A DNA stretch of 12,259 nucleotides, from contig DHJA01000141.1 of assembly GCA_002404095.1 (NCBI GenBank), forward strand, positions 1 through 12,259, written 5' to 3'. The notes beneath the pieces were generated by a model. It was not told the DNA's origin and ran no database searches. It saw nothing but the letters and a program-made list of their open reading frames with translations. The stretch comes from Planctomycetaceae bacterium UBA4732. GTDB taxonomy: Bacteria; Planctomycetota; Planctomycetia; Gemmatales; Gemmataceae. Made by a program: the position numbers and the translations under genes. Shown piece after piece: positions 6,669-12,259 of this stretch (its first letter is position 1; every line of letters begins with the position of its first letter).

Positions 6669-9278
6669 ATGACCAAGGTGATGATGAAGGGGATTCTCGC
6701 GGCCGCCTACGCCGTTCTGGCGCTGACCGCTGCGGCTCGGGCGGAGGAAGACCGCAAAGCGCAACCCTTCCTTGTTGTCGTCGGCGTCAGCAACTATCCG
6801 GACAAGGACATTTTGCCGCGCGCCCACGCCGAGGACGACGCCAAGGCGCTTTTCGACCTGTATACCAATAAAGATTACTACGGCGTGGACGCCGCTCACG
6901 CCCGCCTGCTGCTCGGCGCCGAAGACGCCAAGCGCGGCAGTGAACCGGCCACTCGTGCCAACATCCTCAAGGCTTTGCAATGGATCGCCAAGGAAGCCGG
7001 CCCGCGTGACCCCGTGATTTTCGCCTTCTTCGGCGAAGGCGGGCCGCTGGGCGACCTCGGCGACCGTCACTGCTACTTCGCCGCCGATTCCACGTTGAAA
7101 GGCCGCGAGAAAAACGCCGTCGCCGCCGCCGAGATCAGCGAAGCGCTTAAGGAATTCAAAGGTCAGAAGCTCGCCGTCTTCCTCGACGTGAACTTTAAGG
7201 GCTTCAACCCGCCGACCGACAAGCCGCTGCCGGAACCTTCTTTCACGGAGAAACCGTTCGCGGAGTTCCGCGGGGAACTCGGTTCGGAGGAAGGAATGGA
7301 GCGCACCCCGGGCCGCGTCGTCTTTCTTGCCAACCGCCCTAATTCGCCCTCGCTGGACGGCCCCGACCACGGCATCTTCGACATGGCCCTCGTCGAAGCC
7401 CTCAAGGGCGCCGCGGACAACACCGGCAAGGAAGCGGACGGCCTCGTGACCGTCGATGAGACGGCCGAATACCTCGAAAAGCAGATTCCGGATCTCGCTC
7501 GTAAGTACGGCAAGACCGAGAAGGAGAAGGAACAGGTCGCCATCGTTCTGAGCAGCCCGAATACCCATTTTGTCCTGTCCCACAACCCGGATCCGTACCA
7601 GAAATCTCAGGAGCGATTGGCCAAGTTTGAGGCGCTGGTTAAGGAAGGCAAAGTCCCGCCCAAGGTTGCGGAGGAAGGCCGGCAATTGCTCGGCCGTACG
7701 CCGCGCCTGGAGTCGCAGCGCGACTTGCGCAAGGACTACCAGAAACTGGCCGATGGCGATCTGTCCGAGGACGACTTCACGAAGGACCGCGACAAGATCC
7801 TCGCGGGGACCAAGCTGCCTCCGGCGGTAGCCCAGAAATTCGCCGCCAAGGTGATCGAAGCTACGGAGGTCATCCTCTCCGACTACTACAAGGAAGAGAA
7901 CCAGGGCGAGCTGGTTACGCAAGCCATCCGCAAAGAGTATCGCTTCCTGGAAGAGCGGATTCCCGACGCGCTGGAGGCGGGACTCAAGAAAGCCAAGGAC
8001 ATGAGCGAGGACCAGCTCAAAGAACTGTTGATCGACGCCCGCACGGCGTTGGGCAAGCGCGAAGACCTCGACAAGGACAAGGACATCGACGTGGCCCTCG
8101 TCGAGATGCTGCGCACGCTCGACCCGTATACCACCTACATCGATCCGGAAACGCTGAATCGGTTCAAGATCGAGATCGCGGGCAACTTCACCGGCATCGG
8201 CATCCAGATCCGTAAGGACGCCGCCACCGATTTGCTGCTGGTGGTGACGCCGATCAAGGGCAGCCCGGCTTACCGCGCCGGGCTGATGGCCGGCGACCTT
8301 ATCACCAACATCGGCCGCGAGGTGGACAACGAAGGCAAGCCGCTGCCCAAGACCGAGGAGACGGCGACGAAAGGCCTGTCGGTGTCGGACGCCGTCAAGA
8401 AAATCCTGGGCAAAGAAGACACCAAGGTCAAACTGACGGTGCAGCGCGAGGGAGTGGACAAGCCGTTGGAGTTCGAGATCACGCGCGGCCACGTCGAAGT
8501 CGAAACGGTTTTTGGCGTCAAGCGGAAGACCGACGACAGCTGGAATTTCATGCTCGACCCCGAAAAGAAGATCGGCTATCTGCGTCTGAGCCAGTTCCAG
8601 GAGAACTCTTACAACGACATTATCGCCGCCATGGCAGCCCTTAAAAAGCACGGCGTCAAGGGCTTCGTCCTCGATCTGCGCTTCAATCCGGGCGGCCTCC
8701 TGAGCGGAGCAGTGGATATTTCCGATCTGTATATGGATGACGGCGTGATCGTAAGCATCCGCCAGCGCGGCAAGGTTGAGGACTTCATCCGCGGCAAGCA
8801 CGAAGGCAGCCTGTTGAGTTTCCCGATGGTTTGTCTGGTCAACGGCGATAGCGCCAGCGCTAGCGAGATCGTCAGCGCCTGTTTGCAGGACCATCACCGG
8901 GCCTACATCGTTGGCGAGCGCAGCTTCGGTAAGGGCAGCGTGCAGAACATCCGCAACTTCGGCGAAGGCAAGCTAAAGTTGACGACGGCCACGTTCTGGC
9001 GGCCGAGCGGCAAGAACCTTTACAAGCGCAGCACCGCCGGCCACGACGACGATGTTTGGGGCGTCATCCCCGACAAAGCGGTCAAGCTCTCCGAGAAGGA
9101 ACGCGGGGAATTGTTCGACCACCTGCGCGACAACGAGGTGATCCCGCGCCGCGACGCCCCGGTGAAAGAGAAGGAAGCGAAGGCGGAGTTCAAGGACCAG
9201 CAGCTAGAGGAGGCCGTCGAATATCTAGACGGCCAGATCAAGACGGCTGCAAACAATCCGGTGAAGAAAGAGGGGTAA
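6669..9278 (+). CDS. Exported caspase-like (inactive) / PDZ / S41 C-terminal processing protease fusion
   Basis: The 869-residue protein starts with a signal peptide (1-25, likely cut after AARA before EEDRK). Residues 32-305 look like a caspase-fold (peptidase C14) domain: PFLVVVGVSNYP opens it, FAFFGEGG (118-125) sits where the family has the catalytic His (Glu123 here), and FLDVNFKG (171-178) where it has Cys-His-Ser-Gly (Asn175 here). Both catalytic residues are thus missing. Residues 310-485 are helical and charged, ending in LDPYTTYIDP (484-493), typical of CtpA/Prc-type enzymes. A PDZ domain spans about 503-605 (GIGIQI loop). The S41 catalytic domain (about 630-805) is intact: Ser730 in SASASE, Asp741 and Lys755 in FGKG have the same spacing as Ser430, Asp441 and Lys455 of E. 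coli Prc. The family cuts substrates from their C-terminal tails in the periplasm. The dead caspase part may bind substrate or regulate the protease; that is inference. The gene has its own promoter candidate and a strong terminator behind it. Confidence 0.9.
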   Translation: MTKVMMKGILAAAYAVLALTAAARAEEDRKAQPFLVVVGVSNYPDKDILPRAHAEDDAKALFDLYTNKDYYGVDAAHARLLLGAEDAKRGSEPATRANILKALQWIAKEAGPRDPVIFAFFGEGGPLGDLGDRHCYFAADSTLKGREKNAVAAAEISEALKEFKGQKLAVFLDVNFKGFNPPTDKPLPEPSFTEKPFAEFRGELGSEEGMERTPGRVVFLANRPNSPSLDGPDHGIFDMALVEALKGAADNTGKEADGLVTVDETAEYLEKQIPDLARKYGKTEKEKEQVAIVLSSPNTHFVLSHNPDPYQKSQERLAKFEALVKEGKVPPKVAEEGRQLLGRTPRLESQRDLRKDYQKLADGDLSEDDFTKDRDKILAGTKLPPAVAQKFAAKVIEATEVILSDYYKEENQGELVTQAIRKEYRFLEERIPDALEAGLKKAKDMSEDQLKELLIDARTALGKREDLDKDKDIDVALVEMLRTLDPYTTYIDPETLNRFKIEIAGNFTGIGIQIRKDAATDLLLVVTPIKGSPAYRAGLMAGDLITNIGREVDNEGKPLPKTEETATKGLSVSDAVKKILGKEDTKVKLTVQREGVDKPLEFEITRGHVEVETVFGVKRKTDDSWNFMLDPEKKIGYLRLSQFQENSYNDIIAAMAALKKHGVKGFVLDLRFNPGGLLSGAVDISDLYMDDGVIVSIRQRGKVEDFIRGKHEGSLLSFPMVCLVNGDSASASEIVSACLQDHHRAYIVGERSFGKGSVQNIRNFGEGKLKLTTATFWRPSGKNLYKRSTAGHDDDVWGVIPDKAVKLSEKERGELFDHLRDNEVIPRRDAPVKEKEAKAEFKDQQLEEAVEYLDGQIKTAANNPVKKEG

Positions 9279-9322
9279 GGTCCGAACGCGCCCGTCTTGC
9301 CGTAAAAACCGGCGGTTCTTTT

Positions 9323-9357
9323 CGAGCTTACGGGGCGACCCGTAAGCTCGTTGTTTT
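9323..9357 (+). terminator. Strong intrinsic terminator after the protease gene
   Basis: CGAGCTTACGGG at 9323-9334 pairs perfectly with CCCGTAAGCTCG at 9339-9350 around the tetraloop GCGA, and TTGTTTT follows at 9351-9357. A 12-bp stem plus T-rich tail 45 bases after the stop codon is a textbook rho-independent terminator. It separates the protease from the lipoprotein gene. Confidence 0.88.
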
Positions 9358-9399
9358 CCTGGCCGAACCGTTTGCCGGGACGCCGATCCTGGCGCATGA

Positions 9400-9429
9400 T
9401 TGATCGGCGCGAGGCTTCCTTGCTATTCG
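9400..9429 (+). promoter_or_regulatory. Weak promoter candidate for the lipoprotein gene
   Basis: TTGATC at 9400-9405 is followed 18 bases later by TATTCG at 9424-9429, preceded by TG at 9421-9422 (an extended -10 pattern). It lies after the terminator and about 85 bases before the lipoprotein start. The -10 match is poor. Confidence 0.22.
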
Positions 9430-9514
9430 GCGAGGGTTCTGGCGCCCGACTGCCCATCGATTCCACGCCCGTCCGGCGCCCGTTCGGGACCGTCTGACGC
9501 TAGAGGAACCCCTC

Positions 9515-9853
9515 ATGAAACGGCTACGTTTGACGACCGCGGCGGCCCTGGCGAGCTTCGGGCTGCTGTGCGGCTGTGCCACCAACACCAACTCCTGCGG
9601 CGAACGCCAAGGCTTTTTCAGCCGCTGGTTCGGCGGCCACCGACAAAGCCAGTGCGAGTGCGTCGAAACCGGCCGTGTGTCGGTCGGCGACGGCCCCTCC
9701 GTGCCGGACCCCGGTTTCGGCGACCAGGGCTATCCGGTAACGTCGCCGACTTTCCAGACGGCGCCGCCGATCCTGCCCATGCCCAACGCCAACCCGCTGG
9801 CGCAGCCGCTTCCGGCCGGGCCGGCCTCGCAGGTGAAGGACGCTCGGAAGTAA
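9515..9853 (+). CDS. Small predicted lipoprotein, function unknown
   Basis: The 112-residue product starts at ATG 9515, with AGAGGA at 9502-9507 seven bases upstream. The N-terminus (MKRLRLTTAAALASFGLLCGC) is basic then hydrophobic and ends in a lipobox-like L-C-G-C, so Cys21 is the likely lipidated residue; Cys at the -2 position is slightly unusual. After it come a Cys at 28, a short aromatic/basic patch (GFFSRWFGGHR, 33-43), a Cys-Glu-Cys at 47-49, then a Gly/Pro/Ala-rich low-complexity tail to a charged end (VKDARK). There is no recognised domain. It would be anchored to a membrane facing the periplasm. A strong terminator precedes it and a palindromic repeat follows, so it looks monocistronic. 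Confidence 0.75.
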   Translation: MKRLRLTTAAALASFGLLCGCATNTNSCGERQGFFSRWFGGHRQSQCECVETGRVSVGDGPSVPDPGFGDQGYPVTSPTFQTAPPILPMPNANPLAQPLPAGPASQVKDARK

Positions 9854-9897
9854 TCGGCCCCGCATTTCCCAATTTGCTTCTCAGTGGCGTCTCAGTT

Positions 9898-9945
9898 TGT
9901 CCCATAAGTCCTATAAGTCCTATAGGTCTTATGGGACATATGGGG
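9898..9945. repeat. Nine-base tandem repeat that also forms a long hairpin
   Basis: From 9901 to 9945 the DNA reads as five imperfect 9-mers: CCCATAAGT, CCTATAAGT, CCTATAGGT, CTTATGGGA, CATATGGGG. The same stretch folds back: TGTCCCATAAG (9898-9908) pairs with CTTATGGGACA (9928-9938), and after one T-T mismatch CCTATA (9910-9915) pairs with TATAGG (9921-9926), leaving loop AGTCC. It lies 45 bases after the lipoprotein stop and about 35 bases before the Rpn-like start. No T-run follows, so it is more like a dispersed palindromic repeat or a binding array than a terminator. Confidence 0.75.
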
Positions 9946-9979
9946 CGCTAGCTGATTCTCCAAGCCACGGAGGGCCGTC

Positions 9980-10960
9980 GTGAACCCCTACGACAAGGCG
10001 GCGCGCTACGCGGCGAAACAATTGGACGCCGAGGGCTTTTTGCGTTGGCTGTTGGGTCATGCCCTGGATCATTGGCGTTGGACGGGCTGGCTGGACGCAC
10101 AGACGTTGCCGTTTCCCGGCGAGCCGGATCGCCGCAGCGACACCATCGCCGCCTTCGAGCGCACGGCCGGCGATGGGCCGCCGGCGGCGGTCGTCGTGGA
10201 ATTCCAGGCCCGACCGCAGGGCGATATGCTCGAACGTCTGGCGGAATACGTCCTCCGATTGAGGCGCGAACGTCCGGCGCAGTTACAGCCGCGCGTCCCC
10301 TATGAGGTCGTCGGGGCGCTGCTCAACCTGACGGGGGCGCCGCAAACAGAAACGTGGACGATGACGCCGCCGGACTTTGGCGAGGCCGGCTTGCAATTCC
10401 GGGTGCGGGTGCGTACCCTGCGCGAAGAGAGCGCGACGGCGACGCTGGCGGACATCGAGCAAGGAAGGATCGCTCGCTGCATTCTGCCGTGGGTACCGCT
10501 GATGCGGGGCGGCGATCAGGCGGAAGTCGTGGAGGAATGGAAGCGTCTGGCCGCGGCGGAAGCCGACCCGAAGCATCGCGGCGATTACGGCGGATTGGCG
10601 AAGGTGTTCGCGGAATTGGCAGGACGCTCGGAAGTTTGGCGAACAGGACTGGAGGGCTGGAACGTGGAAGTCTCTCAAGTGGTATTGGAATGGCAGGCGC
10701 AGGCGAGGGTGGAGGGGGAAGCACGTGGCCGAGCGGAAGGAGTGGCGCAAGAAATGGCGCGCGGCCAGGCGGCAGCGCTGGGATTACAACGCGCGCAACT
10801 GTTACGCCTCCTTGAAGCGCACTTAAAAGCGCCATTGCCGGCCGATTTAGTCGCCCTCGTGCAGAGGCAGAGCGATTTGATGGTCCTGGACCGTATGTTC
10901 GATCAGGCTTTGGAAGCAACTACCCTGGCCGATGTGCGGGCTGCGTTCGGTTTGGTATGA
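9980..10960 (+). CDS. Rpn/YhgA-like PD-(D/E)XK nuclease-family protein
   Basis: GTG 9980 is preceded by GGAGG at 9969-9973 with a 6-base gap. The 326-residue protein resembles the Rpn (recombination-promoting nuclease, formerly YhgA-like putative transposase) group of the PD-(D/E)XK superfamily. Putative active-site residues are Asp54 in RRSD and the Glu74-Phe-Gln76 motif in VVVEFQAR, followed by the typical helix MLERLAEYVLRLR (83-95). Residues 105-180 carry further strands (VPYEVVGALLNL, LQFRVRVRTL). From about 235 the protein is helical and Arg/Glu/Gln-rich (ARVEGEARGRAEG, then LLRLLEAHLKAPLP and a LADVRAAFGL ending), as is common at the C-termini of this family. Such genes are often present in many copies and spread with mobile DNA; no transposon ends were seen here. 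Its TGA overlaps the first ATG of fhcB by four bases. Activity is not proven by sequence. Confidence 0.7.
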   Translation: MNPYDKAARYAAKQLDAEGFLRWLLGHALDHWRWTGWLDAQTLPFPGEPDRRSDTIAAFERTAGDGPPAAVVVEFQARPQGDMLERLAEYVLRLRRERPAQLQPRVPYEVVGALLNLTGAPQTETWTMTPPDFGEAGLQFRVRVRTLREESATATLADIEQGRIARCILPWVPLMRGGDQAEVVEEWKRLAAAEADPKHRGDYGGLAKVFAELAGRSEVWRTGLEGWNVEVSQVVLEWQAQARVEGEARGRAEGVAQEMARGQAAALGLQRAQLLRLLEAHLKAPLPADLVALVQRQSDLMVLDRMFDQALEATTLADVRAAFGLV

Positions 10961-12252
10961 AGACCGATATGGCTCATACCATTGAGAACGTCGCCTGTAC
11001 CGTCTGCGGCTGCGTCTGCGACGACTTGCGCATTACCGTGGACGGCGGGCGCGTCACGCACGCCGAAAACGCTTGCCGACTCGCCGAACCGTGGTTCCTC
11101 GCCCAAGAAACCCGTCACCCGCCGACGGCCGAGATCGACGGCCGTGCCGTTCCTCTCGAAACCGCTCTCGACCGCGCGGCGGACATTCTCCGACATTCAC
11201 GCTCTCCATTGGTTTACGGCCTGTCGCGCAGCAGTACTGAGGGCCAGCAAGCCGCCGTCGCCATCGCCGACCGTATCGGCGCCACCATCGACACCACCGC
11301 GTCCCTTGGCCACGCTCCGGCCATCGTGGCCTTGCAGGAGGCCGGCGAATCCGTCTGCACACTGGGCGAAGTCAAGAACCGCGCCGACTTGGTGATCTTC
11401 TGGGGATCTGATCCCGTTGAGAGCCATCCGCGCCACTTCGAGCGCTATTCGGTGGACGCTCGCGGCCTGTTCACGCCGGGCGGCCGTGCCGACCGCACCA
11501 TCGTCGTCGCCGACGTGCGGCCCACCGCCAGCAGCGCCGCCGCCGACATTTTCCTTCCCATCGAGCCGGGGCGCGACTTCGAGGCGTTATGGACGCTGCG
11601 CGGCCTGCTCCGCGGGCTGGCGCCCGAAGCCGGGGCCGTCGTCGGCGCTCCGATTGAAATGCTGACGAATCTGGCGCAACGTATGAAAGCGTGTCGTTTC
11701 GGCGTGGCGTTCTTCGGCCTCGGTCTGAGCCGCGGCGGACACCGCACCGTCGAAGCGCTGCTGCGGCTCGTCACCGATCTCAACGACTACACGCGCTTCT
11801 ACGCTCGCCGTATGCGCGTATCCGGCGACGTGACCGGCGCCGACAGCGTTCTGGCGTGGCAGACCGGCTATCCATTTAGCGTCAATCTGGGTCGCGGTTA
11901 TCCGCGTTTCAATCCGGGCGAATTCTCCGCGCAAGACATGCTGTTGCGCGGAGAGGTGGACGCGTGCCTGCTCGTCGGCAGTCAAGGGGTGCGCCGCTTT
12001 ACACCGGAAGCGAAGGAGTCGCTTCGCCGCATTCCCACTATCGTCCTTGACGGGCCGATGGTCGAGCCGCTACTAGCGCCCACGGTGCGCATTACGACGG
12101 CTGTTTATGGCTTTCACCTGCCGGGCGTGGTTTACCGAATGGATGAGGTGCCGATTCCGTTGCGCGCGGTGCTGCCCACGGAATACCCGAGCGACGGCGA
12201 CGTGTTGCAAGAGCTAATGAAGCGGCTCGGCTACAGACGAGCCGCGACCTGA
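10957..12252 (+). CDS. fhcB: Formyltransferase/hydrolase complex subunit B (formylmethanofuran dehydrogenase subunit B homologue)
   Basis: The 431-residue protein matches FwdB/FmdB/FhcB over its full usual length. It opens with CTVCGCVCDDL and ENACR: Cys14, Cys17, Cys21 and Cys40 occupy the positions of the iron-sulfur ligands of archaeal FwdB. GEVKNRADLVIFWGSDPVESHPRH (137-160, read in two parts: GEVKNRADLVIFWG and SDPVESHPRH) is a family hallmark. The archaeal metal-binding Cys of the CHGPS motif is replaced: SLGHAPA has Gly118 instead. Bacterial homologues act with FhcA, FhcC and FhcD in the tetrahydromethanopterin-linked pathway, moving formyl groups to formate in the cytoplasm, and the glycine agrees with loss of the redox reaction. 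The start is uncertain: ATG 10957 overlaps the upstream stop as ATGA, and ATG 10969 (MAHTIEN) is equally plausible; neither has a strong SD, so translational coupling is likely. Other fhc genes probably follow beyond the edge (inference). Confidence 0.9.
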   Translation: MKTDMAHTIENVACTVCGCVCDDLRITVDGGRVTHAENACRLAEPWFLAQETRHPPTAEIDGRAVPLETALDRAADILRHSRSPLVYGLSRSSTEGQQAAVAIADRIGATIDTTASLGHAPAIVALQEAGESVCTLGEVKNRADLVIFWGSDPVESHPRHFERYSVDARGLFTPGGRADRTIVVADVRPTASSAAADIFLPIEPGRDFEALWTLRGLLRGLAPEAGAVVGAPIEMLTNLAQRMKACRFGVAFFGLGLSRGGHRTVEALLRLVTDLNDYTRFYARRMRVSGDVTGADSVLAWQTGYPFSVNLGRGYPRFNPGEFSAQDMLLRGEVDACLLVGSQGVRRFTPEAKESLRRIPTIVLDGPMVEPLLAPTVRITTAVYGFHLPGVVYRMDEVPIPLRAVLPTEYPSDGDVLQELMKRLGYRRAAT

Positions 12253-12259
12253 CGAGCCG

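Noticed and set aside
6645..8897. A 750-codon open frame on the - strand opposite the protease gene
   Set aside because: It lies wholly antisense to a gene with clear domains and catalytic motifs, has no recognisable domain or signal, and is the expected shadow of GC-rich codon use.
9898..9945. CRISPR-like array
   Set aside because: The units are 9 bases, contiguous and without spacers; no cas gene is in the window.
9400..9951. A 183-codon + strand frame overlapping the lipoprotein
   Set aside because: It is out of frame with the lipoprotein, which has a good ribosome binding site and lipobox, and its end runs through the 9-mer repeat.

Overview
The window reads as chromosome of a planctomycete, most likely of the Gemmata group (Gemmataceae). 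The grounds are family content: an ECF sigma factor fused through a membrane segment to a very long WD40 region, a sigma-less WD40 twin, a caspase-fold/S41 protease fusion, and a bacterial formylmethanofuran dehydrogenase-type subunit (FhcB) of the tetrahydromethanopterin C1 pathway. The DNA is GC-rich, so long chance ORFs appear on the opposite strand. All genes supported here lie on the + strand. The taxonomic call is inference from protein families; no 16S or other marker is present.

Layout. (1) 1-3234: an ECF sigma factor entering from the left edge, with region 2, region 4, a transmembrane helix, 14 WD40-like blades and a C-terminal helical domain. (2) 3235-3731: a 497-base gap rich in inverted repeats and hairpins, with one weak candidate small ORF. 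(3) 3732-6398: an exported paralogue of the previous protein with 14 blades and the same C-terminal domain but no sigma part or membrane anchor. (4) 6399-6668: a leader with a hairpin, a sigma-70-like promoter and a good ribosome binding site. (5) 6669-9278: an exported protein with an N-terminal caspase-like domain whose catalytic His and Cys are replaced, then a PDZ domain and an intact S41 (C-terminal processing) protease domain. (6) 9323-9357: a strong intrinsic terminator. (7) 9515-9853: a small lipoprotein. (8) 9898-9945: a 9-nt-period tandem/palindromic repeat. (9) 9980-10960: an Rpn/YhgA-like PD-(D/E)XK family protein, overlapping by four bases (10) 10957-12252: fhcB, the start of a probable C1-transfer gene group running off the right edge.

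How the genes may work together. The sigma/WD40 protein should have its sigma part in the cytoplasm and its propellers outside the inner membrane, where the exported WD40 twin and the exported protease would also be. A surface-sensing or proteolysis-controlled sigma module is therefore conceivable, but each gene has its own leader and nothing in the sequence proves a link. The right-hand part is unrelated: fhcB belongs to the formyltransferase/hydrolase complex of formaldehyde/formate C1 metabolism, and the nuclease-like gene in front of it looks like an accessory insertion that may be translationally coupled to it.
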